DNA of 64,000 bases from Mucilaginibacter sp. KACC 22063 (GCF_028736115.1 NZ_CP117877.1:3534001-3598000); one strand, 5' to 3'. Positions 34,646 to 44,151 are shown, numbered from the stretch's first letter. Program-made: numbers and translations. The notes: generated by a model from the sequence alone, not told the origin.

Positions 34646-34781
34646 TTGAAGTTAAGCTGTTATAAGTTTGGTTCCCGCTTTACGTTCCCGGATAAATCTA
34701 ACTACTTCTGTAACCTCATAATGACTTACCGATTCATCATTACACATCAGGTCATTGCAGCGCTTAAACAGCCGAAGCTAT

Positions 34782-34849
34782 AAGCAGGAAAACTGTGAAG
34801 GGCAACGGCGATAGCCGTTGTTTATACACCCTTGACTGTTTTCCTGCGT
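34782..34849. repeat. Nested inverted repeat (cruciform-like)
   Basis: The outer arms at 34784-34802 and 34829-34847 (GCAGGAAAACTG... / ...CTGTTTTCCTGC) match except for a few central bases. Inside is a perfect 7-bp hairpin CAACGGC-GATA-GCCGTTG at 34803-34820. Flanking AGCTA / TAGCT may extend it. It could be an oriT-like site, a recombination site or a structured RNA. Confidence 0.55.
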
Positions 34850-34933
34850 AGCTATCTTTGTGAAGGCGATGCTGTGACCATTTTTCTAACATTATAGGAG
34901 AGGCAGGCGTGTATGAGGTACGAATACCTGCCT

Positions 34934-34979
34934 GCGTGGAGTGGGCAAGGCTGATTGCGTGGAGTGGGCAAGGCTGATT
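34934..34979. repeat. Two tandem copies of a 23-bp unit
   Basis: GCGTGGAGTGGGCAAGGCTG plus ATT occurs twice head to tail (34934-34956, 34957-34979), and a third copy starts with GCG. The 410-base region 34646-35057 has no convincing gene. It holds this repeat and the nested palindrome, and is GC-richer than its surroundings. Confidence 0.7.
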
Positions 34980-35057
34980 GCGAAATGGAACCCGGCGCGA
35001 CGCGCGTGGTGCAATGCAATAATCTGCCGCAGCCACATTAGGAGCAATCGTAAACTT

Positions 35058-35447
35058 CTACTTCTCTGACTTTATCTTCTCCTGCCTTTGTTTAGCTGCT
35101 CTTTGTTGCTGTTCGGCCTGCTTAGCTTCAGCCTCCGCTGCGATAATAGCTTGTTGTTTAACCATAGCTTTTTCTGCTTGCTGTATAAAGGCGTTTGGAT
35201 CTTCAGCCAACTTTCCTTCAATAGTTTTCGACACGTCGGGATACAATGCCCTAACCAACCAAAAGTTATAAGCCTCACTATTTAGCCGGTTATTCTGATG
35301 AATGAAGTAAAGCGCTGTTCCTACAGAACCGGCAGTCAAAACAAAGGCAATCACGACACCTATGATCAAACTTTTAGACCAGACACCGAAATGGTGGGTA
35401 TTCCTGACGGTAATGACCTTAGGCATATCGATAACTACCTTTTTCAA
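35058..35447 (-). CDS. Small membrane/coiled-coil protein, probable conjugation-gene remnant
   Basis: This protein of up to 129 residues has one transmembrane helix (about 28-50: SLIIGVVIAFVLTAGSVGTA) and an Ala/Gln-rich coiled coil (90-125). I do not recognise a named family. The frame is open upstream of the shown TTG start to about 35490 (YDESKIQANIDELKK) without an ATG. The N-terminus therefore looks truncated, exactly where the plus-strand nitrilase-like gene begins. This suggests a recombination junction. A short product could still start at TTG 35447 or at the ATG of MPKVITV. Confidence 0.5.
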   Translation of the reverse strand: MKKVVIDMPKVITVRNTHHFGVWSKSLIIGVVIAFVLTAGSVGTALYFIHQNNRLNSEAYNFWLVRALYPDVSKTIEGKLAEDPNAFIQQAEKAMVKQQAIIAAEAEAKQAEQQQRAAKQRQEKIKSEK

Positions 35448-35491
35448 TTCATCTATGTTCGCCTGTATCTTACTCTCATCGTAACGCTTAT

Positions 35492-36410
35492 ATGAAGGAA
35501 TTTATCTCCGTAGGAATTATACAACCGGTAATTGACCCAGACACGGCCTGGGGACTGTTACCTCAATACAGCCTTAACGTCGATCCCCTATCAGCGGAGC
35601 GGATTTGGGAGGAAATTCGGGTTGGCTTGATTGAGATGTTTCGGGTAGAGCAGAAACCAGACATCATTGTAATTCCGGAACTTCATTTACCGGTTTCTTA
35701 CATTAAAACCATCAAGCGGATGAGTAAGGACAATAATGTTGTAATCATAAGCGGCATTGATTTTCAACCTAATGCCAGAGTCAAGACGAAAATTCGTAAC
35801 CGGGCAATTATATGTTTCCCAAGCGCTATGGGAACGTTGTCGAAATCGCTACGGATGTCAGCGATGCAGTTCGGCAAGACCTATTTTACTTATATGGAAC
35901 GGAGTATGTTCAAAGCCGGAATAATCGGCTTAGGGCCTTGTGAGCCGGATCCTGAGCAAAACATGTATATTTTTGAGTCAGCTGAACTAGGCAACTTTGG
36001 AGTGATCATCTGTTCTGACATATTCGATGTTGAACGAATCATGCTTTATCAAGGCCGTATACATCATTTATTCATCATCGCATTGAATAAAGATTTAAAT
36101 ACTTACTTCGCCATGGCTGAGTCCCTTACCAGACTATTGTAATGTTATAGTTTGTAATACGGGATTTTACGGCGGATCACTGGCAGTTTCGCCTTATAAA
36201 GATGCCAACCTGAGAACCATTTATAAGTATATTGGACAGCAGATGTTCAATACACAGATTGTGAAGATTCCCTTATTGAAATTGGAGGAGGCTCAAAACT
36301 TCGATTTCATTATTACTGACAATAAGCATATTCTATTCAAAGCATGGCCGCCTGGATATGTCAAGCATCCAACTTTTGGGAAACCTATAATGGTTGAGCC
36401 AAGACACTAG
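35492..36410 (+). pseudogene. Nitrilase-like (carbon-nitrogen hydrolase) gene with a frameshift
   Basis: Codons from 35492 encode 216 residues of nitrilase type: IIQPVIDP, then DIIVIPELHLP with the catalytic-Glu-like residue, SGIDFQPN, FGKTYFTYMER (possible Lys), and VIICSDIFDVERIM with a Cys at the nucleophile position. The frame stops at 36142. In another frame the protein clearly continues (DYCNVIVCNTGFYGGSLAVS, then PYKDANLRTIYKYIG to VEPRH) and stops at 36410. The total is 3n+1 bases, so one extra base (or two missing) near 36130 breaks it. It may be a decayed defence gene or a sequencing error. Confidence 0.7.
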
Positions 36411-36763
36411 GGCGTATTTCCTCAGCTAAATTTACTTGACAGAGCTTTGAGTGAATATTTACCGATCGGGAGATAAAAGAGCAGGGCTAAGGTTTAAATG
36501 CGGAATAGGCAGTCATTTATTTAGAACGCTACCAACATTACCAGGCAAATTCGAAAGAGTGTCTGTTTCTTACGAACGATATTATCCTAAACTCTTAAAT
36601 TGAAATTCGATAAACATTCCTTGCAAATATGTACCTTGTAAAGGTCTTGATTATCAGCCAATATTCAAATATTTACACAAGCTAAGACTTGTCATCAACA
36701 ATCAATTTTAATAATATATTTGTTTGTTATCTGCGCTTGTGTTGGTAACCTAAAACCTTAAAT
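36411..36763. other. Intergenic region with promoter of the MTase operon
   Basis: Some 350 bases hold no gene I can support. The only clear element is TATATTTG at 36715-36722, a full TAnnTTTG match, about 41 bases before the methyltransferase ATG. It is the probable promoter for the next six genes. Confidence 0.5.
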
Positions 36764-37948
36764 ATGAAAATAAAGCCTGTTCACCCTTTTGCCGCCCGGA
36801 TGGCTCCTGAAATTGCCTTTGAGGTGTTAGATGGGCTTCGTCCAAAATCATTGGTACTTGATCCAATGTCAGGGTCGGGAACGGTATTAAGGACGATTTC
36901 TGAATTGGGTTTCAAAGGACTTGGATTTGATGTTGATCCACTTGCTGTATTAATGGCAAAAGCCTGGACTTCAAAAATTGCCCCGAAATCTTTTTTGGCT
37001 CAGGCGAAAAATTTAACCGATACAGCATTGCAATTGAATTCTGATCATATTTTCTTACCATGGATTGATGACGATCAAGAAACACAGGATTTTATTGCTT
37101 TTTGGTTCGGCGCGGAGCAAATCGCTGATTTAAGGAGACTTACATTTATTATTCATCAAAATCTGAACGAATTTACTGATCTTTTTAAAATTGCGCTAAG
37201 TCGGTTAATAATTACTAAGACGTCAGGGGCCTCTCTTGCTGCGGATGTTTCTCACAGCAGACCTCATAAAGTACGTGAAGTAAATGATTTTGATGTTTTC
37301 GATGGGTTTAAACTTTCTTGTAATAAACTGGCCCGGTCAATTACTCCTGAAAAATTACACGGCAGTGTACAAGTGAATCGTGGCGATGCTCGTCAGTTAT
37401 CGCAGGTCAAGAGTAATTCGATCGATTCGATCATTACATCGCCGCCTTATCTGAATGCGTTAGACTACATGCGTGGTCATAAATTATCATTGGTTTGGCT
37501 TGGGTATAAGATTGGTGAACTGAAATCAATTAGGGGCAACAGTGTAGGAGCGGAAAAAGCGCCTGACAATTTTGATAATATTTTACAGGCTAAGCAAATA
37601 ACACGCAATATGAATGGCCTTTACACACTTCCGCAGCGTAAAATTAATATGATCTACCGTTACGCCCTGGATATGGAGAATATTTTGCGAGAATCTGCGC
37701 GGGTACTCAAAAAAAACAGAAACGCCACTTTTGTCGTTGGAAACTCAAGCTTGCAAGGCGTATATATTGAAAACACATTGATCACGGAACAAGCCGCAGA
37801 ACTTTGCGGACTGAAGCTGATCCACAGTAGGGAGCGGGAAATACCTCCCAACAAGCGGTATTTACCTCCACCAAAAGATACTACCACTTCGAGTTTTAAT
37901 GCCCGTATGCGGACTGAAGCGGTAATGACCTTCAAAAAAATAATGTAG
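36764..37948 (+). CDS. DNA methyltransferase (SPPY type)
   Basis: This 394-residue protein has SAM-binding motif I at residues 31-42 (LVLDPMSGSGTVL), an FDVDPLA acidic strand (motif II), and catalytic motif IV at 224-236 (ITSPPYLNALDYM). SPPY occurs in N4-cytosine and some N6-adenine enzymes. It is the first gene of a tight operon: 0 to 47 bases separate it and the next five genes. In that setting it may mark self DNA, with the HerA/NurA pair as effector. No specificity domain is obvious. Confidence 0.85.
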   Translation: MKIKPVHPFAARMAPEIAFEVLDGLRPKSLVLDPMSGSGTVLRTISELGFKGLGFDVDPLAVLMAKAWTSKIAPKSFLAQAKNLTDTALQLNSDHIFLPWIDDDQETQDFIAFWFGAEQIADLRRLTFIIHQNLNEFTDLFKIALSRLIITKTSGASLAADVSHSRPHKVREVNDFDVFDGFKLSCNKLARSITPEKLHGSVQVNRGDARQLSQVKSNSIDSIITSPPYLNALDYMRGHKLSLVWLGYKIGELKSIRGNSVGAEKAPDNFDNILQAKQITRNMNGLYTLPQRKINMIYRYALDMENILRESARVLKKNRNATFVVGNSSLQGVYIENTLITEQAAELCGLKLIHSREREIPPNKRYLPPPKDTTTSSFNARMRTEAVMTFKKIM

Positions 37949-38587
37949 ATGAAGGCAAGCAAGATTGAGCTCGACTTACATATTTTAGTTTCCAATGGCG
38001 ATAGCTTAGCACTCACTAAACTTTATGATCTATGTGGCGATCATATCATTAATTTGCTCAGTGCTCGGTATCCCGGAGTTGCAAAACAGGATGACGCACA
38101 GCTCTATGATGCTGTCAACCAAGCTTTCTTTGGTTATCATCGCAATCCCGGCACTTTTGATCCGGAGAAAAGCACGCTTCAGCGTTTTCTAGAAATTGCG
38201 GCGGAGCGTGATTTAAAAAACATTTTGGAAAAAGAAGCCAGGCACGGTAAAAAGAAAAACCTTCCAGATGATGTCGAACTTGAAGAAAAATTCTGGAATA
38301 GTATTGTGAAGGAGCAACAGCAGCCGGAAAATCTACTGATCAAGAAAGAAACGATCAATTTGATTGATTTAGAACTGGCTAATCATTTTGACTCGACCAC
38401 AGATCGCGTATTGGCATCAATGATTATTGCTGGCGAACGTGAAACACGAGCCTACGCAGCGGTATTGCAAATAAGCGAACTAACGGCAGCAGAGCAGCAG
38501 GATGAGGTGAAACGTGTCAAAGATAGGATCAAAAAGGTTTTAGAAAGAAAAGACGTGGAAGATAAAATTAAACAGTTTTTAAAATGA
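37949..38587 (+). CDS. Sigma-70-like small protein
   Basis: This 212-residue protein starts at the base after the methyltransferase stop. Residues about 8-105 resemble sigma-70 region 2: GDSLALTKLYDLCGDHIINLL, then FDPEKSTLQRFLEIAAERDL with KNILEKEARHGKK. The C-terminal part (150-205) is helical and could be a region-4 remnant. It may be a specialised sigma factor for the operon or a DNA-binding adaptor. The fused reading arrangement implies stoichiometric expression with the methyltransferase. Confidence 0.6.
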   Translation: MKASKIELDLHILVSNGDSLALTKLYDLCGDHIINLLSARYPGVAKQDDAQLYDAVNQAFFGYHRNPGTFDPEKSTLQRFLEIAAERDLKNILEKEARHGKKKNLPDDVELEEKFWNSIVKEQQQPENLLIKKETINLIDLELANHFDSTTDRVLASMIIAGERETRAYAAVLQISELTAAEQQDEVKRVKDRIKKVLERKDVEDKIKQFLK

Positions 38588-38931
38588 GCGGCAAGTTAAG
38601 ATTACTGGAAACGGCTTTTGAGAATGCTGCTACAGACAGCGCCTTTCTCGCTTTTTTTATTACGAAATATCAAGAAGCTGAAAGTATAAATGCGGCAGCG
38701 GTTGCAACATTACTTCAATGTGAAATGGAAGCTTATTATCGATTGGGTCTTTGTACCGTTCCAGATGTTGGTGCGTCAAACTATCTAAGTGAGTTGAATA
38801 AGATCTCCGGATATATCGGTATTTCAGCGATTTCCCTAAATCAAATACTAAAAAGGGCAGTTGCGATTGTGAAACTTAGCGGAACAACGACACAATCTGC
38901 GTTGTTGGCGGCGAGGGATAAAGGAAAATAA
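38584..38931 (+). CDS. Small helical protein of the HerA/NurA operon
   Basis: This 115-residue, all-helical protein overlaps the previous gene by 4 bases (ATGA). I do not recognise it. It begins GKLRLLETAFENAATDSAF and has an Ala-rich central helix. Position between the sigma-like protein and the ImmA-like peptidase suggests it is a regulatory partner, perhaps the substrate of the peptidase, as in ImmR/ImmA pairs. Confidence 0.6.
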   Translation: MSGKLRLLETAFENAATDSAFLAFFITKYQEAESINAAAVATLLQCEMEAYYRLGLCTVPDVGASNYLSELNKISGYIGISAISLNQILKRAVAIVKLSGTTTQSALLAARDKGK

Positions 38932-38935
38932 ATCT

Positions 38936-39688
38936 ATGGGCATGGTCAATAATTACGCGGTTTCAGTGGCCAAGGAATTTTGGTCAGCAACGGGATTAAG
39001 TACCGAGCCCCCATTCGATATCGCAGGAGCCGTTAGTTTACTCTTTCCGATTGATATTGTTCAACTTTCAGAACTTAGTACCGCTAAAATAGACCACTGG
39101 TTTTCTGCTCGAAATGTGAATATTCAAACCCATGTACAGGATAGGCCCTTACATGGGTTTGTTGTTTTCAGTCGTGGCGTTGGCTTCATGTTCATTAATG
39201 GAACGGATGATGAGCAGGAACGTCGTTATACGATAGCCCACGAGGTCAGCCATTTCTTATTGGATTACAAAATACCTCGTGACAAGATCATAAAGAAATT
39301 GGGGGCCGAAGTCGAAGAGGTTTTGGACGGTATTAGAGAACCTTCAAGTAAAGAAATGGTCGAGGGAATTATTAAGCATGTTGCGGTAAAACCATTCACA
39401 CATCTCTTAGAAAAAGAAGGTGACGGTTCCTTTGAAAACTTGCAAGTGTATTACGCAGAAAATAATGCTGATACACTTGCTCTGGAACTACTAGCACCAG
39501 CTAGCCGAATAAAAGCAGAAACACTCAAAGAGAAAAAGAAACTCTCCCATACTGACTTCTGCAAAATCTGCAACGAACTGTTGGTGCACCGTTACAAACT
39601 TCCTACACAAATCGCTACGGATTATGCTAAAGTCCTAGCCTATAGAGCAACGGGAGGGCCGTCAATTATGGATAAACTTGGATTTTGA
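38936..39688 (+). CDS. ImmA/IrrE-type zinc peptidase
   Basis: This 250-residue protein has the metallopeptidase motif H-E-x-x-H at 102-106 (IAHEVSHFLLDY) and a later acidic ligand in ENNADTLALELLAP, the ImmA/IrrE (M78) pattern. Such enzymes cleave repressors to induce mobile-element or stress genes. It starts 4 bases after the small helical protein. In this operon it probably senses damage or infection and cuts a neighbour-encoded regulator. Confidence 0.85.
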   Translation: MGMVNNYAVSVAKEFWSATGLSTEPPFDIAGAVSLLFPIDIVQLSELSTAKIDHWFSARNVNIQTHVQDRPLHGFVVFSRGVGFMFINGTDDEQERRYTIAHEVSHFLLDYKIPRDKIIKKLGAEVEEVLDGIREPSSKEMVEGIIKHVAVKPFTHLLEKEGDGSFENLQVYYAENNADTLALELLAPASRIKAETLKEKKKLSHTDFCKICNELLVHRYKLPTQIATDYAKVLAYRATGGPSIMDKLGF

Positions 39689-39735
39689 TGTCGAACTTAA
39701 AAAAATAGCCCGGAATAGAACCTAAACCGAAACGT

Positions 39736-40932
39736 ATGGATGATAAAGAAGAAGTATCAGATCATAAGTTAGCTGAACATAGCGTCACTACAAATGCGTC
39801 TGTGGACGACTTTAAACGCGCCTATGGAGAGGATTTTACACAAGCAATTGATATCGACACTTGGCGAATAGGAGAAAACCTCGCCCATCTTTACCCATTG
39901 ATCGAAAAGGAACTCATCCAGGCACGGCAAGATGAACTGAAAACACAGGAAACCTTCAGGGAGACCATTTTCCCGAAAATCAAAGAGCTAGCGCATGTAC
40001 CCCATGCAGGCCTGCATCGAATAGAGAATGAGGCGATGATCGAAAAAATCCATTCGGGATTTTTATTTAATGGTGCTGTAACAGCCTGTGGCAGTGTTAG
40101 CGCAGTATATGATTCATTACCAATATCGATTACTCAAATCGGGGTTTGTTTGGTAAATTATCAAGGACAGCATGGAAGTTATTCTCACCGCTTGTTTCGA
40201 CGCGACCTTCGGTTTAAAGGTGATGATCCGATCAAAGAAGCGGTTGATCTATTGGAACGGCGCAGACGCAATGATAGTCCCGATGCCAGCCGATCGCAAC
40301 TAAGTAATTTGGCGATACGCGGCATACGCACTTATGCTGAACGGGCGATATTATTGGAACGTTCCGCTTCAAATTGGTTATTAGGCGGAGGATCACCGGC
40401 TCCTTTTGAATTGATGACTGGTTTTTGGGCAAGTAAACCCGAAATGAAAGAACGATCGATCGCTTTAATGCGAAAAATGATCACCGAGCATAGAAAGTTC
40501 ATTTATGTACAAGGAAGTGAACGAAGTCAAGAACTATGGACTTTCGGAAACGCCCTAAAACCTTATGAATATTTGATCATCGATACCTTAGAAGAGCGGC
40601 TCACTCACATGGTCGAGGTTGGTGGTACGCGTAGTCAATTTCGCGACTCTTATCAAAAGTTCGCGGCGGAGGTCGGTCCCCAGATTGCTGTAGGACTTTA
40701 TCGCGTATCGCGCCAAGCAGCTCCTAGAATTTTCTACTGCCATGTGGATCATGTTCACATAGCAGCTCATATCGCTATGGCAGACAGCGCCCTACAAATG
40801 CACCTTGGCTCACCTATGCTGCTGGATCTGGCGGATAGCCTATGCAATACTGCTTTTGGAAAAGGCGATTTCATCGCGTCCATTGAACAAGCCTATACAA
40901 AAGCTGAAGTGTTAACGAATTTAAAAAACTAA
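39736..40932 (+). CDS. NurA-like nuclease
   Basis: This 398-residue protein has NurA features: an early Asp-Ser strand (AVYDSLPISITQIGV), a second block with LLGGGSPAPFELM, a YVQGSERSQELW strand, and the C-terminal MADSALQMHLGSPMLLDLAD helix-strand typical of NurA partners of HerA. NurA is a 5'-3' exonuclease/endonuclease that acts inside the HerA ring. It is followed 3 bases later by the HerA gene, which supports the call. Sequence similarity to classic NurA is weak, so catalytic residues are tentative. Confidence 0.72.
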   Translation: MDDKEEVSDHKLAEHSVTTNASVDDFKRAYGEDFTQAIDIDTWRIGENLAHLYPLIEKELIQARQDELKTQETFRETIFPKIKELAHVPHAGLHRIENEAMIEKIHSGFLFNGAVTACGSVSAVYDSLPISITQIGVCLVNYQGQHGSYSHRLFRRDLRFKGDDPIKEAVDLLERRRRNDSPDASRSQLSNLAIRGIRTYAERAILLERSASNWLLGGGSPAPFELMTGFWASKPEMKERSIALMRKMITEHRKFIYVQGSERSQELWTFGNALKPYEYLIIDTLEERLTHMVEVGGTRSQFRDSYQKFAAEVGPQIAVGLYRVSRQAAPRIFYCHVDHVHIAAHIAMADSALQMHLGSPMLLDLADSLCNTAFGKGDFIASIEQAYTKAEVLTNLKN

Positions 40933-40935
40933 TTT

Positions 40936-42741
40936 ATGGAAGAGAAATCTGTAATGGATACCATTAATGAAGAAATAGAGATTAATGGTGGTCACTGGGA
41001 AGAAGATGCCAATTGTAAAGGCGCGGATGGGATGACCATGTTCGATACTCCCGGCAGCCAGGATAACCTAATTACCGTATTATTACCTAAAAAGAATATT
41101 CGCAATATCGGGGCACACTCTTTGGTAGAAATACGTAGCCGTGAACAGGAAAATGGTGGTGACGGTCGTATTTACCGTGGTATTGTTGTCGCTGGGCCAT
41201 TTCATGAACCAGATGGTATACGCGCCGACGCACATATGATGATCACTACTACTATTCATGGAGCGATCTTCATGCCTAATTTCCATGGTAAAGTGCAAGT
41301 TGAATTGTTAGGGGAAATGTCCGGTGAGGTCATGATGCCACCACGTTTCCGCCCGTTGCCAAATAGCCCTGTCTTTGTATTAAGCAAAGAGGAGACCGCA
41401 AAGGCTTTGAAGGTTAATCCCGATCCCGGCATTACCCTCGGTATGGCTATCGGTCACGATGATATCGAGGTTAAAATACCTTCTAACAAGAAAACGGTTA
41501 TACCAAGACACATTGGCATTTTAGGAACGACAGGCGGCGGTAAATCCACAACAATCTCCGGCCTTATGTCCCAGTTTCAACAACATGATATCGCGACCAT
41601 CGTCATCGACACTGAAGGTGAATATACCCATGTAGATAAGTCCACTACTGACTCTAACATGATAAAGTTGTTACAAAAAAGAGGGATAGATGCAAAAGGG
41701 ATCGCTAACATGGAAGTATTTCATATGGTGGGTAGAGAAACCAGAGCTAAAGGTACAACTCCTGTGAGGACTTTTACACTAGAGTTCTCAAGTCTTTCAC
41801 CTTATGCTGCCGCTGATATACTGGGTTTGAACGAAGCTCAGTTCAGTAGATTCTTCAAAGCCTATGATGCTGCAAAACTGATTATGAAAGACATTGGAGT
41901 TTACCCCAAAAAAGGTCCTGAAGAACAAGAAGCGCTTCAATTAGATGAGTTTGAGCAGGGATGGCCCAAACTTACACTGTCAATATTGATAGATGTTGCC
42001 GGGATGATTTTAGACAAAATGAATGGTAAGACACTTAACCCATATAATAGCGCACTAAAATCAAACCTGCCAAAAATAGAGGCACGAATAGCTGCTGTTG
42101 ATACGAGTCATGAAATAAGCTGGGGTGCTTTACTCAGTAAACTTTGGCAATTAGCAAGAACCAAAGTTTTCGACAATTCTAGTGCGAACGCAATACCTTT
42201 CGCAGAGTTGATCAAGCCTGGCAAGCTCACAATCTTTGATTTGAGTGATTCAGATTCTACGATGATCAACAATATCGTAATAGCTAATTTACTAAAAGGA
42301 ATTCAGGTGGTTCAGGAGGTGGCTTACGATGAGGCGGTTCGAGACGATAAAAATCCGACACCTGTATCGATTATTATAGAAGAAGCCCACGAATTCCTTT
42401 CTAAAGAACGAATAGGTAAAATGTCTAATTTGTTCCAGCAGGTTGCAAGGATTGCTCGCCGGGGACGTAAGCGCTGGTTAGGACTTGTGTTTGTTACACA
42501 ATTACCACAACACTTACCTGACGAGGTGCTTGGCTTAATAAACAGTTTTATTTTACATAAAATCAGTGATGCTAATGTTGTCAGCCAACTTAAAAGATCT
42601 ATCGGCGGTGTAGACCAAGGCCTATGGAATCGCTTGCCTAGTCTCGCTGCCGGGCAAGCCATTGTATCTGCTCCGAGTCTTTCAAGGTCGTTATTAGTGG
42701 CTATAGACCCATCGCCTTGCAAATTATTAATGGTTGATTAA
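40936..42741 (+). CDS. HerA-like hexameric ATPase
   Basis: This 601-residue protein has an N-terminal HAS-barrel-like region (about 40-150), Walker A at 197-205 (GTTGGGKST, Lys203), Walker B at 478-485 (SIIIEEAH), and an arginine-rich sensor segment (RIARRGRKRWLGLVFVTQ). This is the DUF87/HerA family of DNA translocases. Together with the NurA-like gene 3 bases upstream it should form a DNA-degrading machine. HerA-nuclease pairs occur in several anti-phage systems. The combination with methyltransferase, sigma-like and ImmA-like genes is not one I can name. Confidence 0.92.
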   Translation: MEEKSVMDTINEEIEINGGHWEEDANCKGADGMTMFDTPGSQDNLITVLLPKKNIRNIGAHSLVEIRSREQENGGDGRIYRGIVVAGPFHEPDGIRADAHMMITTTIHGAIFMPNFHGKVQVELLGEMSGEVMMPPRFRPLPNSPVFVLSKEETAKALKVNPDPGITLGMAIGHDDIEVKIPSNKKTVIPRHIGILGTTGGGKSTTISGLMSQFQQHDIATIVIDTEGEYTHVDKSTTDSNMIKLLQKRGIDAKGIANMEVFHMVGRETRAKGTTPVRTFTLEFSSLSPYAAADILGLNEAQFSRFFKAYDAAKLIMKDIGVYPKKGPEEQEALQLDEFEQGWPKLTLSILIDVAGMILDKMNGKTLNPYNSALKSNLPKIEARIAAVDTSHEISWGALLSKLWQLARTKVFDNSSANAIPFAELIKPGKLTIFDLSDSDSTMINNIVIANLLKGIQVVQEVAYDEAVRDDKNPTPVSIIIEEAHEFLSKERIGKMSNLFQQVARIARRGRKRWLGLVFVTQLPQHLPDEVLGLINSFILHKISDANVVSQLKRSIGGVDQGLWNRLPSLAAGQAIVSAPSLSRSLLVAIDPSPCKLLMVD

Positions 42742-42868
42742 ATTTAATACTGAACGTTGTCGAACTTTAATTATAAACCCGGAATAGTATATCAACAGCG
42801 CAATGCGCTTAGTATTTCGGGAGATGCCTGCACTCCCGGTTTTGCAGGTAAACAAAAAACAACGTATC

Positions 42869-43030
42869 ATGCCAGTAGGTAGAACAGCGAGTACAGGTGA
42901 AACCTGTCCAGAAAGTGGCGTTTGGAAAGTCCAAGGCAGCCCATCCACAACAGCACCGATAGCAAAAGGTAATCGAATGCCACCTTATGGTGGAAAGGCA
43001 GTTACCTGGATGCTAATCCAGTTAGCTTAA
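42869..43030 (+). CDS. Small conserved protein (GETCPESGVW...)
   Basis: This 53-residue protein starts MPVGRTASTGETCPESGVWK and ends with NRMPPYGGKAVTWMLIQL. The pattern of a Cys-Pro-Glu-Ser-Gly-x-Trp turn and a PPYxGKAxTW strand is one I have seen in small uncharacterised bacterial proteins, so I think it is real. ATG 42869 is chosen; the frame extends to 42803 but that part looks unrelated. Function unknown. Confidence 0.6.
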   Translation: MPVGRTASTGETCPESGVWKVQGSPSTTAPIAKGNRMPPYGGKAVTWMLIQLA

Positions 43031-43113
43031 AATAATGGGGCGATAAGCCCCTTATTTTTTTAATTATTATTTACATTGCGAGATAGTACTTAATACCTAA
43101 TTCACAGCACTTC

Positions 43114-44145
43114 ATGGAATTTAAAAAGATAGGCAGCAATCTCGATATTAAGGGAATCGTTATTCACCAGTTAAATAAAAATGCAAATGACCGGAATGTC
43201 GGGTTTAAAAAAGCCAGCAAACTTTTAAACATCGGTGAGAAGGAACAAATTTTTATCGGAAAGCTAAACGAGGCTTATCATAAGAAATCTAACCCCACCT
43301 ACGGCATATTCGCAGGTGTTGATCCTGCTTTTAAGGATACATTAGACGGGTATCTTTCCAAAAAAGATTTTTATGATTTTTCGGTTGCAGCAGCCTCAAG
43401 GTATAAAATCACCCTGGAAAACACAATCAGCGCTACTGGCGGGTTTTTGATATTTGCTGACTTTGTCAATACTGACACCAAAAACCGTTACATGTTAGTA
43501 TTGACCATCAACAACAAAGATGGTTACGTGGTGAGCGAAACCGATTTAACCATAAAAGATATCAGAAATCTGGACATTAGCAAAGTAGATATTGCCTGCA
43601 TGATCAACTTAACACGTTGGAAAGATATTGAGGCGGGAATTGATTCAGATAGTAAAACCTATCTTTCCTTTGTCAGGGGCAATAAAAGCGTAAGTTATTA
43701 CTTTTTAACTTTTATTGACTGTGATAATAAAACTACCAATACAGAGTCAAGTAAGCGCTTAGTAAAAGCTATCGATGCCTACGCAGATGAAAAAGGATAT
43801 GACCGAAAAAAAAAGATCAAGCTTAAAAATTTGATTGGTGACTATTGCGCAGACTGTATGAAAGAAAAACGAGAAATATCGCTTTCCGCAATTTCGGCAC
43901 TGATAGATCCCGAAAACGTGGAGGACTTTTTAGGTTTCGCTGCTGACGAAAAATACGGTGTTAGTGAAACAATAAAAGGTGACCGAGCTGTACTAAGACG
44001 GATCAAATACGTCATGTATAAAAATGATAAATACACGATTGAATTCGATGCCGACCTTTTAGGTAAGGACATCTTCTACAATACCCAAAAGAAGGAACTT
44101 ACCATTAAAAGGATTCCCGACGAATTAGCTAAGCAAATTCAATAA
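43114..44145 (+). CDS. Nucleoid-associated protein (NdpA/YejK family)
   Basis: This 343-residue protein begins DIKGIVIHQLNKN and contains TGGFLIFADF, the central strand set and the YVMYKNDKYTIEFDADLLG C-terminal block of the NdpA/YejK family. Family members bind nucleoid DNA, but divergent copies occur in defence islands, where they may sense DNA. Here it is followed 6 bases later by a membrane protein gene. An upstream TTTACATTGCG promoter-like stretch is weak. Confidence 0.8.
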   Translation: MEFKKIGSNLDIKGIVIHQLNKNANDRNVGFKKASKLLNIGEKEQIFIGKLNEAYHKKSNPTYGIFAGVDPAFKDTLDGYLSKKDFYDFSVAAASRYKITLENTISATGGFLIFADFVNTDTKNRYMLVLTINNKDGYVVSETDLTIKDIRNLDISKVDIACMINLTRWKDIEAGIDSDSKTYLSFVRGNKSVSYYFLTFIDCDNKTTNTESSKRLVKAIDAYADEKGYDRKKKIKLKNLIGDYCADCMKEKREISLSAISALIDPENVEDFLGFAADEKYGVSETIKGDRAVLRRIKYVMYKNDKYTIEFDADLLGKDIFYNTQKKELTIKRIPDELAKQIQ

Positions 44146-44151
44146 TCTGTC

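Noticed and set aside
34764..35036. 90-residue minus-strand frame over the repeats
   Set aside because: It crosses the tandem repeat and the nested palindrome, is rich in Arg/Ser/Pro, and resembles no protein. It is better explained as non-coding repeat DNA.
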